DNA from: Roseivirga misakiensis
GTDB taxonomy: Bacteria > Bacteroidota > Bacteroidia > Cytophagales > Cyclobacteriaceae
DNA length: 64,000 nt
Assembly (NCBI RefSeq): GCF_001747105.1
Contig: NZ_MDGQ01000005.1
Span: forward strand, 2,542,001 to 2,606,000
Direction of reading: 5' to 3'
Both the position numbers and the translations under genes were made by a program. The notes beneath the pieces were generated by a model. That model was not told the origin of the DNA and ran no database searches. It saw only the letters and a list, made by a program, of their open reading frames with translations. Below, piece after piece: positions 7,334 to 17,431 of the stretch; positions within the stretch are counted from its first letter, which is position 1; every line of letters begins with the position of its first letter.

Positions 7334-8785
7334 TCACAATTCTTTTCTCAAACGTGCCACAGGTATATTTAGCTGCTCACGATATTTGGCAACAGTTCTT
7401 CGGGCAATATTATAGCCTCTAGCCTTCAGCGATTTCTCTAGTTTATCATCAGAAAGTGGTTTCTTCTTATCCTCTTTGCTGATCATTTCGGCTAAAACGT
7501 TTTTCACTTCTCGGCTACTCACGTCTTCTCCGCTCACTGTAGATATACCTTCGCTAAAAAAGTATTTCAAAGGAAATATCCCAAAATCAGTCTGGATAGA
7601 TTTAGAATTGGCCACACGAGAGACAGTGGATATGTCCATCTGAATTTCATTGGCAATATCTTTCAATATCATCGGGCGAAGCTTAGTCTCATCCCCTTCC
7701 AAGAAAAACTCATATTGAAACTTCAAGATAGACTCCATTGTCCGCAGCAAAGTATTTTGTCGCTGTTTAATCGCATCTATAAACCATTTGGCCGCGTCTA
7801 GCTTTTGCTTTACAAAAGAGACTGTTTCTTTAAGCTTCTTATCCTTTTTATCGCTCTTATCGTAAGCAGAGAACATTTCAGAATAAGACTGGCTCACTCT
7901 AAGTTCTGGTGCATTACGACTGTTTAATGTTAAGTCAAATTCCCCATCATTATTAGTCATAATAAAGTCAGGAATTAAGTATTGTGTCTTTACTAAACCA
8001 CCAGAAATTGCACCTGGCTTAGGGTTTAGTTTGGTAATTGCATTTACGGCATCCTTTAGAAGGTCATCATGCTCGATGTTAAGCTTCTTGATGATTTTAT
8101 CGTAATGCTTTTTGGTAAACTCATCGAAACAAAACTGAATGATTTTTATGGCAGTTATGATACTTGGATCATCTTCAATATCATCAGCCTTTCTCTCCAA
8201 TTGAATAAGAAGACATTCTTGCAAACTTCGAGCGGCGATACCAGGCGGATCAAATTTCTGAATCTGACCTAGAAGCTCTTCCAATTCCTCAGTATCGGAC
8301 TCTACATTTTGAGCAAATGCCAAGTCATTAACGATCGAGTCAAGCTCTCGCCTGATATATCCATCCGTTTCAATACTTCCTATTAACTGTTTTGCAATAA
8401 CCTCTTGACGCTCGTCTAAACCCAAAAAGCCCAGTTGCGCTTCTAACTGATCGTTTAGAGAGGCCTGCATGGCAACCGGCATTTCACGATCTTCTTCATC
8501 GCTATAATTACCATCACCCTGCATTTTATAACCAGAATAGTCATCATCGCCCAAATAGTCTTCCACATTTAGGTCTTCTGTAGAACTAACTTCTGCATCA
8601 TCGAACTCCTCTTTCTCTTGGACAGGCTCTTCTTCTCTACCCTCTTCCAAGGCAGGGTTGATTTCAAGCTCCTCCTCTACTCGAGTATCGAGCTCGGCAG
8701 TTGGCACCTGCAACAGTTTGATAAACTGTATTTGCTGTGGTGACAGCTTCTGACTTAAAGATTGGTTAAGACTGAGTTTTTGCAT
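7334..8785 (-). CDS. rpoN: RNA polymerase sigma-54 factor RpoN
   Basis: Full-length sigma-54 of 483 residues. Region I is Gln/Leu-rich (SLNQSLSQKLSPQQIQ), which contacts activators. An acidic region II spans about residues 45-100. The core-binding domain and the HTH follow, and the RpoN box ARRTVAKYRE near residue 462 binds the -24 element. It directs transcription that depends on AAA+ enhancer-binding activators; none is encoded in this window. It starts at ATG 8785. The TAAATTTG at 8818-8825 on the minus strand may be its own -7 element. Confidence 0.96.
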   Translation of the reverse strand: MQKLSLNQSLSQKLSPQQIQFIKLLQVPTAELDTRVEEELEINPALEEGREEEPVQEKEEFDDAEVSSTEDLNVEDYLGDDDYSGYKMQGDGNYSDEEDREMPVAMQASLNDQLEAQLGFLGLDERQEVIAKQLIGSIETDGYIRRELDSIVNDLAFAQNVESDTEELEELLGQIQKFDPPGIAARSLQECLLIQLERKADDIEDDPSIITAIKIIQFCFDEFTKKHYDKIIKKLNIEHDDLLKDAVNAITKLNPKPGAISGGLVKTQYLIPDFIMTNNDGEFDLTLNSRNAPELRVSQSYSEMFSAYDKSDKKDKKLKETVSFVKQKLDAAKWFIDAIKQRQNTLLRTMESILKFQYEFFLEGDETKLRPMILKDIANEIQMDISTVSRVANSKSIQTDFGIFPLKYFFSEGISTVSGEDVSSREVKNVLAEMISKEDKKKPLSDDKLEKSLKARGYNIARRTVAKYREQLNIPVARLRKEL

Positions 8786-8817
8786 CTTTTAAATGAGATA
8801 CTTTGTTGCTTCTTTCT

Positions 8818-8825
8818 CAAATTTA
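8818..8825 (-). promoter_or_regulatory. Putative -7 element of rpoN
   Basis: TAAATTTG on the minus strand, 33-40 bases before the rpoN ATG, fits TAnnTTTG. No well-placed TTG is seen, so this is a weak call. Confidence 0.4.
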
Positions 8826-9043
8826 AAGGAAAGAACGAAGAAGCGATATAATGATGACACTTTTTAACAAAAATCGTGCGAAAAAATTTAAAAGTAGGGT
8901 TCTGTACCCATAAGGCATTTTTTGGAGAGGTCTCAACAAATAATACAGCCCTAATTCACCATTGTAAATGATTATCAATTAGTTGTGATTGAGGTTAAAA
9001 AATGATTGTTTTGCGTTCCCCGAGAATCATTAGGGATTTTACT

Positions 9044-10492
9044 ATGAAAATGCAGCGCACCAAAATATCGAAGCTTTTAGAAGCCACTGAGTTAGATGTA
9101 GATATCCATGTTAAAGGCTGGGTAAGAACGAAGAGAGGAAACAAGCATGTTGCCTTTATCGCATTGAATGATGGTTCATCTATCCACAGCATTCAAATAG
9201 TTGCGGACCCAAATACGATCGGCGAAGATTTATTGAAGGGAGTAAGTACTGGCGCTAGTATTTCTGTTTTTGGTAAACTCGTTGCTTCACAAGGATCTGG
9301 TCAGAAAGTAGAGATAACCGCAGAGCGGATTGAAGTGATCGGGGTAGCCGATCCAGAGAAGTATCCTTTACAACCAAAAAAGCACTCTTTAGAGTTTCTA
9401 AGAGAAATAGCACATTTAAGACCCAGAACTAACACCTTCGGCGCGATTTTCAGGATAAGACATGCGATGTCTTATGCCGTCCACAAGTTCTTTAATGACA
9501 AAGGCTTTTACTATTGGCATAACCCTTTTGTGACTGGCTCCGATGCTGAGGGTGCTGGTGAAATGTTCAGGGTCACGACACTGGATCCGACCAACCCGCC
9601 ATTAACGGAAGATGGTAAAGTAGACTACAGCCAAGATTTTTTTGGTAAAGAAACCAATTTGACTGTTTCAGGTCAGTTAGAAGGCGAGCTCGGTGCTCTA
9701 GCACTTGGCGAAATCTACACGTTTGGACCTACATTCCGAGCTGAAAACTCTAACACAACCAGACACTTGTCGGAATTCTGGATGATAGAGCCTGAGATGG
9801 CTTTCTATGACCTAACCGATAACATGGATTTAGCGGAAGAATTTTTACAATTCTTGTGTCAATATGCACTAGATCATTGTGCAGATGACTTAGCGTTTTT
9901 AGAGAAGCGTTTGATAGATGAGGATAAGGTAAAACCGCAGGCTGAACGCAGTCCGATGACTTTGACGGACAAACTGAAGTTTGTTGTAGAAAATCCTTTT
10001 GAAAGGCTCACGTATACAGAAGCAATCCAAATACTGAGCAATTCTAAACCAAATAAAAAAGGCAAGTTTCAATTTCCAGTTGAAGGTTGGGGCACTGACT
10101 TACAGTCGGAACACGAGCGCTACCTCGTAGAAAAGCATTTTAAGAAACCTGTTATCCTAACTGATTACCCTAAAGACATTAAGGCATTTTACATGCGTAT
10201 GAATGAAGATGGAAACACTGTTGGGGCCATGGACATTTTGTTCCCAGGAATTGGTGAAATCGTTGGAGGTTCTCAACGCGAGGAGCGACTGGAAGTTTTG
10301 ACCAGTAGAATGGCAGAAATGGGCATTCCTGAGGAGGACATGGACTGGTACTTGGATACTAGGAGATTTGGCACCGCACCGCACAGTGGATTTGGTCTTG
10401 GCTTTGAAAGATTAATGATCTTCGTAACTGGGCTTTCGAATATACGAGACGTTATTCCATTCCCGAGGACTCCGGGCAGCGCAGCGTTCTAA
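9044..10492 (+). CDS. asnS: Asparagine--tRNA ligase AsnS
   Basis: Class IIb aminoacyl-tRNA synthetase that charges tRNA-Asn. An N-terminal OB-fold (about residues 1-115, [12 protein letters not shown]) binds the anticodon. The catalytic domain carries motif 2 ([15 protein letters not shown]) and motif 3 (GFGLGFERL near the C-terminus). The product has 482 residues from ATG 9044. The frame is open from ATG 9002, but the added 14 residues have no place in the family, so I took 9044; ATG 9050 is also possible. It is a single gene, ending at a bidirectional hairpin at 10505-10527. Confidence 0.96.
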   Translation: MKMQRTKISKLLEATELDVDIHVKGWVRTKRGNKHVAFIALNDGSSIHSIQIVADPNTIGEDLLKGVSTGASISVFGKLVASQGSGQKVEITAERIEVIGVADPEKYPLQPKKHSLEFLREIAHLRPRTNTFGAIFRIRHAMSYAVHKFFNDKGFYYWHNPFVTGSDAEGAGEMFRVTTLDPTNPPLTEDGKVDYSQDFFGKETNLTVSGQLEGELGALALGEIYTFGPTFRAENSNTTRHLSEFWMIEPEMAFYDLTDNMDLAEEFLQFLCQYALDHCADDLAFLEKRLIDEDKVKPQAERSPMTLTDKLKFVVENPFERLTYTEAIQILSNSKPNKKGKFQFPVEGWGTDLQSEHERYLVEKHFKKPVILTDYPKDIKAFYMRMNEDGNTVGAMDILFPGIGEIVGGSQREERLEVLTSRMAEMGIPEEDMDWYLDTRRFGTAPHSGFGLGFERLMIFVTGLSNIRDVIPFPRTPGSAAF

Positions 10493-10504
10493 AGACAAAA
10501 CAAT

Positions 10505-10527
10505 AAAGGCCGATATTATCGGCCTTT
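10505..10527. terminator. Bidirectional terminator between asnS and the sorting-domain gene
   Basis: A 10-bp perfect stem (10505-10514 with 10518-10527) has A/T tails on both sides and lies between two convergent stop codons, so it can serve both genes. Confidence 0.85.
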
Positions 10528-10905
10528 CTATTTCTTACTAAATCTTACGGTTTGTTGGAACTTGGTTTTATCATCCCTGACTAGAACTAGATAATAACCT
10601 CGCGGAAAGGACTCCACATCCACTTTGTACTTTTTATCTCCGTTCTTTTCCAAATTAATTTTGACGATTTTCCCAATGATGCTTCGGATTTCAATCTTCG
10701 GCTTGACTAATTCTAAATCCGAAAGATCAATATTTAAATAATGGGAAGTGGGATTTGGAAACACTTCGACTTTCGCCTTCTCATTTGAGTTTGCACCCAT
10801 GGCATCTAATCGCTGAGACTGCGCGGAAACACTAAAAGCCACGAACATAAGGACTAGTCCAAAGACTATTCTTACAGGTGAAATATGGCGATTGAAGATT
10901 CCCAT
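10528..10905 (-). CDS. Secreted protein consisting almost only of a type IX secretion (type A) sorting domain
   Basis: 125 residues: a signal peptide (about 1-29, ending VSAQ), a linker of about 17 residues, and then a complete type A sorting domain. The domain shows VFPNPTSHYLNIDLS, the IRSIIGKIV strand and the closing FPRGYYLVLVRDD...QTVRFSKK. Such domains normally sit at the end of large secreted proteins, where they are recognised by the type IX machinery and removed. Here there is no cargo domain. It may be a small secreted peptide, a decoy or competitor for the sorting machinery, or a remnant of a larger gene. It stands alone and starts at ATG 10903-10905. Confidence 0.82.
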   Translation of the reverse strand: MGIFNRHISPVRIVFGLVLMFVAFSVSAQSQRLDAMGANSNEKAKVEVFPNPTSHYLNIDLSDLELVKPKIEIRSIIGKIVKINLEKNGDKKYKVDVESFPRGYYLVLVRDDKTKFQQTVRFSKK

Positions 10906-11187
10906 TATATAGTTAGACCCCTATTAATGTAATAAGGTTTAGTTAAAGTTATAGTTTTTTCAAATAAAAGACACTTAACAAACGTTAATAATTCTTTATG
11001 GGGTTTTTAAAGCAAATCTGATGCCAGCATTACTCTTTTTAGATTCGCTCTAATTAGAACAAACACACTTCAGAAAAGCAACACTTTTTTGCCCTGTTAA
11101 GGGAGCCCAACATCTTTAGAACTGCCTAGTTTTCATAGTCAATACTGTGTAGCTACATGAAAGGCTGCTTGGATTACATGATTTTGT

Positions 11188-12108
11188 TCAAAACACGATG
11201 TAAGGTGCTAGTTTCAAGACTGTTGAAGAGTCCATTAGGGTAATTCTGAATAAATCTGCCTCTTTCAGAAACTTACCCTTGCTACTCTTTAGGTTCATGA
11301 TCTGTTTTGTTTGCTCAAAGTCGATATAGGGGTGTGCCAGGATGACCTTGAAGGTGGCTAAATTTATAGGTATTCTTTCGAGCTTGGGGTTTTCCTCGAG
11401 CGTCAATCTGGACTTAATAGCCACAAATAAGGAATCATTCATGCCGTAAACTTCCTTTAACTGATTGATAGAGTGAAAGCCACCCAATAATTTTCGGTAT
11501 CCTAGAATCCGACGTGCGTAACTTGAACCAATTCCTTTCAGTGATTTTAGCCCTACCGAATCCACAGTATTTAGATTATAAGTGATTAATTTTTCTGTCA
11601 GCTTATCTTTCTTCGGTAGTCTTGGCGATCGCTTGGGTAAAACTGGTTTTTCTTCTTCTCTCCTTACTCTCTTGGGCACTGAATTTGGTAGATCAATATA
11701 GTTTTCCAATCGACGATAAATTGAATCTGGAAAGCCATAAATTTTCAGCAGATCGAACTTTACTCTAAATGTCCCTCCTTTATTGCGATAATTATCAATC
11801 CTTCGCCCTAAGAATTCAGGAATACCTAATTGATTAAATTTTTCAAGAGGTAAATTATTTGGATTAAATCGCTCTAGAGGTGGTAAAACTAGCAATAATT
11901 CCTCTTGGAACCCCTGCTCTATTTTTGCTGTAAGGGAATCAAGCAGCCTTTTATCTGTTTCTCCAGTATGGTAATTGATACTGAAAAAATGCCTAAACAA
12001 TGAAGGTGCTAACAAGAGTAACAAGATGAGTGGAATGAGTACAACTACTCCATTGATCTCCGATTTAGATAGACCCAACCATTCGTTTAACAGCTTTTTC
12101 AGTTTCAA
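11188..12108 (-). CDS. Membrane-anchored helix-hairpin-helix (ComEA-like) protein
   Basis: 306 residues with one membrane segment near residues 20-40 and three helix-hairpin-helix-like units: about 85-125 (ERFNPNNLP...), 180-225 (LNTVDSVGLKSLKGIGSSYARRILGYR, the clearest) and 250-300. HhH units bind DNA backbone without sequence preference, and ComEA-type proteins bind DNA outside the membrane during uptake. Many Bacteroidota carry this longer form, and its role in DNA uptake is unproven. The only plausible start is TTG at 12108. The 282 bases upstream of the sorting-domain gene (10906-11187) hold no gene that I can see. Confidence 0.75.
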   Translation of the reverse strand: MKLKKLLNEWLGLSKSEINGVVVLIPLILLLLLAPSLFRHFFSINYHTGETDKRLLDSLTAKIEQGFQEELLLVLPPLERFNPNNLPLEKFNQLGIPEFLGRRIDNYRNKGGTFRVKFDLLKIYGFPDSIYRRLENYIDLPNSVPKRVRREEEKPVLPKRSPRLPKKDKLTEKLITYNLNTVDSVGLKSLKGIGSSYARRILGYRKLLGGFHSINQLKEVYGMNDSLFVAIKSRLTLEENPKLERIPINLATFKVILAHPYIDFEQTKQIMNLKSSKGKFLKEADLFRITLMDSSTVLKLAPYIVF

Positions 12109-12264
12109 TATTGTATAATTATTTTACAATTTTTTTAATATAAATTTATCTAAAGAGAAAACACATGATTTTTGTCACTTTTTAGGTTGGGCAAATGTCA
12201 TGGCACCACGTTTTATTAATGAACAAATTGGGTGTTATTTCTTTTATACTGATGTGGCAGAGCT

Positions 12265-12272
12265 TATCTTTG
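12265..12272 (+). promoter_or_regulatory. -7 element of hemA
   Basis: TATCTTTG lies 29 bases before the ATG at 12302, inside an apparent N-terminal extension of the open frame. It supports the shorter hemA start. Confidence 0.55.
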
Positions 12273-12301
12273 CACCGCGTGAGTCTAACGACAAAAAAAC
12301 A

Positions 12302-13561
12302 ATGCAGAATCATTTCAAAGTAGTAGGAATCTCATTCAAAAACGCTCCAGTGGAGATCCGTGAGATTATTGCTTTGGACGCTAGTCTAATAGGCAATTTA
12401 TTAACTGAATTCAGAGATATACTTGGCTTAGAAGAGTCCTTGATCGTATCTACTTGCAACAGGACAGAAATCTTTTACAGCGATGTAGAAGATAGATCGA
12501 GAGATATCATAGCCTTAATAGCCGCAAAAAAAGGACTAGGCAAAGTTGATTCATACTTATCAATGTTCAAGTCCATCACCGACGGATTCGAAGCTTCTGC
12601 ATATTTATTCAGAGTCGCGCTTGGCCTTGAAGCCCAAGTAATCGGTGACCTTCAAATTATTAATCAAGTAAAACAAGCCTATCAACTTGCAGCAGACCAC
12701 AACACAGCCGGTCCATTCATGCATAGGCTTCTACATACGGTTTTCTTCGCAAACAAGCGTGTTTTTCAGGAAACCGCTTTTAGAGATGGTGCCGCTAGCG
12801 TGTCTTATGCTTCAGCTAGTTTAGTCAGAACTATTTCAGAGTCTTTCGTAGACCCAAGAGTTCTGGTGATCGGATTGGGAGAGATTGGTGAAGATTTAGC
12901 AAGACATTTATCAGAGGAAACCTTCACGGTAAACTTATGCAATCGTACCAATGAAAAATCTCAATCACTTGGTGCAGAATTAAACTTGGACTATATCGCT
13001 TTCGAGGAAGTAAAGAAAAGCTTGCCGAATTACGATATCATTATATCCAGCGTACCTGTAAAGGACTTCATCAATGCTGATGATTTGAATAATAAGGAGG
13101 TTGGAATCCAATACCTGATTGACCTTTCTATCCCACGATCGATTGACCCTGAAGTAGATTCATTGAAAGGGGTTTCGGTTTACAACATTGATGAAATTCA
13201 GGAAAAAGCATCTAAAGCGGTAGAAAAACGAATCGCTGCTATTCCAGAAGTTGAGTCCATCATCGCAGAAACTATGGAGGGAATTAAGGAGTGGTCTAAG
13301 GAAATGCTCGTCTCTCCTACTATACAGAAACTGAAAAACGCTTTAGAGGATATTCGAAAAGATGAGCTTCAGCGTCACTTGAAAAACGCGTCTCCAGAAA
13401 TGGAAGAGTTTGCCGAAAAGCTATCAAAAAGTCTGACTCAAAAAATCATGAAATTGCCAGTGCTTGAGCTAAAAGCGGCTTGTAAGCGTGGCGAAGCTGA
13501 TAGCTTAGTGGAAGCGATTACCGACATTTTTCAATTAGATCAGGAAACTGCTCGCAAATAA
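12302..13561 (+). CDS. hemA: Glutamyl-tRNA reductase HemA
   Basis: First enzyme of the C5 pathway to 5-aminolevulinate: NADPH-dependent reduction of Glu-tRNA to glutamate-1-semialdehyde, leading to haem. The catalytic Cys52 lies in STCNRTEIF. The NADPH-binding Rossmann segment follows (VLVIGLGEIGEDLARH), and then the C-terminal dimerisation helices. The product has 419 residues from ATG 12302. The frame extends to ATG 12200, but those 34 residues are unrelated to the family and contain the -7 promoter element. No other hem gene is adjacent. Confidence 0.95.
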   Translation: MQNHFKVVGISFKNAPVEIREIIALDASLIGNLLTEFRDILGLEESLIVSTCNRTEIFYSDVEDRSRDIIALIAAKKGLGKVDSYLSMFKSITDGFEASAYLFRVALGLEAQVIGDLQIINQVKQAYQLAADHNTAGPFMHRLLHTVFFANKRVFQETAFRDGAASVSYASASLVRTISESFVDPRVLVIGLGEIGEDLARHLSEETFTVNLCNRTNEKSQSLGAELNLDYIAFEEVKKSLPNYDIIISSVPVKDFINADDLNNKEVGIQYLIDLSIPRSIDPEVDSLKGVSVYNIDEIQEKASKAVEKRIAAIPEVESIIAETMEGIKEWSKEMLVSPTIQKLKNALEDIRKDELQRHLKNASPEMEEFAEKLSKSLTQKIMKLPVLELKAACKRGEADSLVEAITDIFQLDQETARK

Positions 13562-13640
13562 AATTTCATCTTCTTTAAAATAATAGGGAGCAAACGCTAA
13601 TTTCGTCAGCCAAAGCTATTTATTTCCGTATTAGACTCTA

Positions 13641-15857
13641 ATGCACCCTATTCGACTGTTACTTTTTCTGGTAGCCTTACCTTTTTTAACCTTAAGCTTA
13701 AGTGCTCAAAAGTATGAGTCTTTCTCTGCCAATGGAAAGTATGGCATTAAGAATACACTAACAGGAAATACCGTAGTTGATGCCCAATTTGAATCTGTAG
13801 GTTGGTCAAAAGGGTCAATTGCGTTATCGGATGGGTTCACAGGGGCTCAACAGAATGAAAAATGGGCTCTTTACAAACTCGATGGCACCAAACTGACCGA
13901 TCATCTATATGCTGAGCTCTATCCTTTTATTGACGGACTTTTCATAGTGGCTAAAAGATCAAGCGGATCGATACTCCTTTCTTATGGCATTATCAATAGC
14001 AAAGGAAAGACGGTTTTACCGCATGGCTACACTAATCTAGAACCATACGATGGTACAATAATAGTAACCAAACAACTGGCAAGCGTATACAGAAAGGGGG
14101 TCCTGAGTCCTAATGGAAAAACGCTAATACCGATTGAGTTCAGCACTGTAAAAGGCGTTGAGAAAGGCCTTTTTGAAGTTAAAAACAACAAAGGTCGTGC
14201 AGCACTTTATGATAATAATGGCAAGGCTTTGACAGCATTTGATTTTGAATCCATTAAAAGTCTCAATGACCAATTTTTAGAAGTAGTTTCTTATGGTAGG
14301 CTCGGCCTAATTGATAAGAAAGGAAACACCATTGTAGAGCCTATCTACAAGTCGATTACCTCGGTTAATGGGAAGACTCGTGCACTACCTTTCACAAAAT
14401 GGGATTACTACTCCTCGGGATCATTTCAAAGAAGCCTTTTTTTTGATCAAATTGACTTCGTACGAAATGATGCTTTTGCCGTAAATAGCGCCGGCAACAT
14501 GGGGCTTTTAAATTCTACTGGTGAGTTTATTAATTATAAACCTGGCTTCAATTTCAAAAGAACGAGTAATGGCCTATCTATAGTTAAAGAAATTCGAACA
14601 GGTTTTAGTGGGGTAATTGATGCAACGGGAAAACAGATAGTTCCTTTGAATTATGACAGTCTAGTGATTACAGACGACTTGGTATTTGTTCAGACTCGAA
14701 ACGAAAACAGTCAATATTGGAATGTACTGAGCAGAAAAGGAAAAAAACAGAGCCTGTATGAATATGATAGAATATCGAAGATGCAAAATGGTGTAATTGA
14801 AGCTTCTCGAAATCGAAAATATGGCTTTCTCGATCCTAAAACCGGTAAAGAATCAAGCCCCTTCTTTTATGACAGCATCTCTCCTTTTAAAAATGGTTTG
14901 GCGGTAGTAGGCTATCAAAATAGTTTTGGGGCGATTAATGCCAAAGGCAATTGGGTAATCACGCCCTATAGTGATAGCCTGAGTATTTTGGGCAATAGAG
15001 TCTTATCGAAACAAGGAAGTGAGTATAAGGTCTTCAGTCTTGAAGGCAAGTTATTGACAAATTCCTACTATCAGTTGGTGCCGTTACCCCTTGGCTATTA
15101 TCAAAATGAGGCTGATGGCCTTGTTCTGTATAACGACTTGAATAAGCGCCTTCTGGAACCAAATTATGATGTTATAACGGCGGTCAGCTCCGACCTTTAT
15201 TTGTTGACCCGAGACAGCTTGCGTTTTCTATATAGACCGAGTGATAAATCTGACTATCGTTTGGATGATGGGATTCAATTCTTAGGACAATACTATTCAG
15301 GGTATTTCCCTGTAAAAATAGACGATCAATGGGGCTATCTGAACAGCGAGGGTCAGTTGAAAATTGCTAACCGTTACGAAGCCGTGGGTACGTTTTCTGA
15401 AGGTCTTTTCTCGGTTAAGGTCATTGGGAAATGGGCTTTCTTAGATGAAAACGAAAACTTTGTGATACAGCCTATTTATGAAGAAGTTGATCAATTTACC
15501 AACGGGCTATGTGTTGTAAAAGGGCCAAATGGCTACGGGATGATTGATAGGTCTGGGAAGGAAATTTTAGCCTTAAAATATGCGAAAATCGAGCGTAAAG
15601 ATGGCTTTATCCTGCTCATGAAGAATGAGTTACTTGGTATTGCCGACGTTCAAGGCAAACTGACCAAAGATCCGCAGTTTGATAATATCACTGCTTTAAA
15701 AGAAGGCTTCTTCTTGGTAGAGAGAGCTGGGCTTAAAGGTATTATCAACATAAATGGTGAGGACGTTGTACCAATAGTCTATGAAAACATCATACAGAAC
15801 GGAGACCAATTCCTCGCTTCCGAATCTGCCACTTGGCACGTAATTGACCTTAAATAA
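13641..15857 (+). CDS. Secreted WG-repeat protein
   Basis: 738 residues: a signal peptide (about 1-22, ending LSLSAQ) and then a chain of roughly 20 WG (KWR) repeats. Each repeat has a K/RWG[YFL][LI]-D/N-G-K turn followed by a region such as I-x-P-x-Y-D-x-I. Examples are QWGYLNSEG near 564 and KWAFLDENE near 611. The repeats form a beta-rich solenoid or propeller, likely periplasmic or at the surface. The function of this repeat family is not known and the neighbours give no clue. It is a single gene bounded by hemA upstream and a hairpin downstream. Confidence 0.85.
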   Translation: MHPIRLLLFLVALPFLTLSLSAQKYESFSANGKYGIKNTLTGNTVVDAQFESVGWSKGSIALSDGFTGAQQNEKWALYKLDGTKLTDHLYAELYPFIDGLFIVAKRSSGSILLSYGIINSKGKTVLPHGYTNLEPYDGTIIVTKQLASVYRKGVLSPNGKTLIPIEFSTVKGVEKGLFEVKNNKGRAALYDNNGKALTAFDFESIKSLNDQFLEVVSYGRLGLIDKKGNTIVEPIYKSITSVNGKTRALPFTKWDYYSSGSFQRSLFFDQIDFVRNDAFAVNSAGNMGLLNSTGEFINYKPGFNFKRTSNGLSIVKEIRTGFSGVIDATGKQIVPLNYDSLVITDDLVFVQTRNENSQYWNVLSRKGKKQSLYEYDRISKMQNGVIEASRNRKYGFLDPKTGKESSPFFYDSISPFKNGLAVVGYQNSFGAINAKGNWVITPYSDSLSILGNRVLSKQGSEYKVFSLEGKLLTNSYYQLVPLPLGYYQNEADGLVLYNDLNKRLLEPNYDVITAVSSDLYLLTRDSLRFLYRPSDKSDYRLDDGIQFLGQYYSGYFPVKIDDQWGYLNSEGQLKIANRYEAVGTFSEGLFSVKVIGKWAFLDENENFVIQPIYEEVDQFTNGLCVVKGPNGYGMIDRSGKEILALKYAKIERKDGFILLMKNELLGIADVQGKLTKDPQFDNITALKEGFFLVERAGLKGIININGEDVVPIVYENIIQNGDQFLASESATWHVIDLK

Positions 15858-15891
15858 AAAGGCCACACTGAGCTTTCAGCATGGCCTTTTT
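15856..15891. terminator. Bidirectional terminator between WG-repeat gene and floA
   Basis: A 10-bp stem (15856-15865 with 15882-15891) encloses a second small stem (CTGA/TCAG) and has a T tail on each strand. It lies between convergent genes. Confidence 0.8.
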
Positions 15892-15906
15892 CTATTTTAG
15901 TTTCCT

Positions 15907-16911
15907 TTATTTCTTTCCTGGATCGTCTTTTTTCTTTGAAGAACTGCTCTTTTGAGGTGGATTGGCAATCGCTTCTCTCATGTCCGTATCTGACTGAATA
16001 TTTTCCATTTTATAGTAATCCATCACCCCTAAATTACCTGACCTGAAAGCATCTGCCAATGCCAACGGCACCTCTGCTTCAGCTTCTATTACTTTCGCTC
16101 TCGCTTCTTGAGACTTGGCCTTCATTTCTTGTTCTTCGGCAACCGCCATCGCTCTACGTTCCTCCGCTTTCGCTTCAGCAACTTTTAAATCAGCCTGAGC
16201 CTGATCTGTTTGGAGCGTTGCACCAATATTTGCACCCACGTCAATATCCGCTATATCAATGGAAAGGATTTCAAATGCCGTACCAGCATCTAAACCTCTT
16301 TGTAATACCAGTTTCGATATTTTATCTGGATTCTCAAGAACTGCCTGATGCGATTGAGCTGATCCGATCGAGGTAACGATACCTTCACCTACTCTAGCCA
16401 AAATAGTGTCCTCACCTGCTCCACCGACTAACTGCTGAATGTTCGCCCTTACCGTAACTCTTGCTACTGCGATTAATTGGATACCATCTTGAGCCACTGC
16501 AGCGACTTTTGGCGTAGTGATCACTTTTGGGTTTACAGAGATTTGAACAGCCTCAAACACTTCTCGTCCAGCAAGGTCAATGGCAGTTGCCTGCTTGAAC
16601 TCTAGGTTTATATTAGCCTTATCAGCAGATATCAAGGCTTTAATTACTGATGGGACATTACCACCTGCCAAATAATGAGTCTCTAGCTCATTACTCGTTA
16701 CACTTAGCCCAGCCTTGGTAGCTGTAATTAAGGAGTTCACAATAATTCCTGGAGGAACTTTCCTAATTCTCATACCAATTAGATCTGCGATACTCACACT
16801 CACTTTTGTGAACTGAGCGGTAATCCACAAGCCTACTGGTACAAAATATAGGAAGGTAAAAAGGACTAAAACCCCTCCGACAACTAGAACTATTGGCAAA
16901 TAATTTTCCAT
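15907..16911 (-). CDS. floA: Flotillin-like protein FloA
   Basis: SPFH-family scaffold of bacterial membrane microdomains. A hydrophobic N-terminal segment (about residues 4-30) anchors it. The SPFH domain follows ([20 protein letters not shown]), then a helical stretch rich in Ala and Glu (about 240-300), and a basic, Ser-rich tail. Its 334 residues match the FloA family. nfeD lies 7 bases upstream in the same direction, the usual flotillin-NfeD pair, so the two act together in organising membrane proteins. Confidence 0.93.
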   Translation of the reverse strand: MENYLPIVLVVGGVLVLFTFLYFVPVGLWITAQFTKVSVSIADLIGMRIRKVPPGIIVNSLITATKAGLSVTSNELETHYLAGGNVPSVIKALISADKANINLEFKQATAIDLAGREVFEAVQISVNPKVITTPKVAAVAQDGIQLIAVARVTVRANIQQLVGGAGEDTILARVGEGIVTSIGSAQSHQAVLENPDKISKLVLQRGLDAGTAFEILSIDIADIDVGANIGATLQTDQAQADLKVAEAKAEERRAMAVAEEQEMKAKSQEARAKVIEAEAEVPLALADAFRSGNLGVMDYYKMENIQSDTDMREAIANPPQKSSSSKKKDDPGKK

Positions 16912-16918
16912 ATCTATC

Positions 16919-17386
16919 TTATGCTAATTTGACTATTATCTTATTTCCATTTATTCGCACAATTCTCACTGTGCTGCCAGCATCTATTAAATCTCCTTGT
17001 GAACTTACTTCGTATGTTTTGCCATCAAACTCGGCTTTACCGATTGGTTTGAGGTCGGATTGGGCCAAACCTGACATATCTAATCGAAGTGCATCTACAT
17101 AACCTTCCTTAACCTTTGAATTGATCTGGGAACCTAAGGCGAACCTCTTCCAAGTCTTAGCTTTTAGGCCGTAGATCAACAAACCTCCACCGGCTACTGC
17201 GGAACCAATAAAAACATAGGTCCCTGTGGTATTTCCATAGTTCTCATAAGTGAAATAAACCCCTACTGCTACCAGCAAGGCACCAAGAATTCCGAAAATG
17301 GTTGTTCCAGGAATAAAGATTAGCTCTACTACAACGAGCACTAACCCGATTAATATGAGTAGAACAATGTAAATCCAGTCTGCCAT
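16919..17386 (-). CDS. NfeD-like membrane protein
   Basis: 155 residues with three closely spaced membrane helices (about 4-24, 27-48 and 53-74) and then a C-terminal OB-fold ([27 protein letters not shown]). This is the short NfeD form without the ClpP-like protease domain. Such proteins are nearly always partnered with a flotillin/SPFH protein; here floA follows after 7 bases. Translation starts at ATG 17386, 45 bases after the proS stop codon, so it may be read through from proS. Confidence 0.88.
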   Translation of the reverse strand: MADWIYIVLLILIGLVLVVVELIFIPGTTIFGILGALLVAVGVYFTYENYGNTTGTYVFIGSAVAGGGLLIYGLKAKTWKRFALGSQINSKVKEGYVDALRLDMSGLAQSDLKPIGKAEFDGKTYEVSSQGDLIDAGSTVRIVRINGNKIIVKLA

Positions 17387-17431
17387 GATTAATTATACTA
17401 GGAGACTCAATATACGATTAATTGTGTTCCA

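Noticed and set aside
9002-9043. N-terminal extension of asnS from ATG 9002
   Set aside because: The extra 14 residues do not fit the family, and the ATG at 9044 gives the normal N-terminus.
12200-12216. TGGCAC followed by a T-rich stretch upstream of hemA, considered as a sigma-54 promoter because rpoN is present
   Set aside because: The expected GC of the -12 element is missing at the right spacing (TTTTATT instead of TTGC), and a good TATCTTTG element lies closer to the start.
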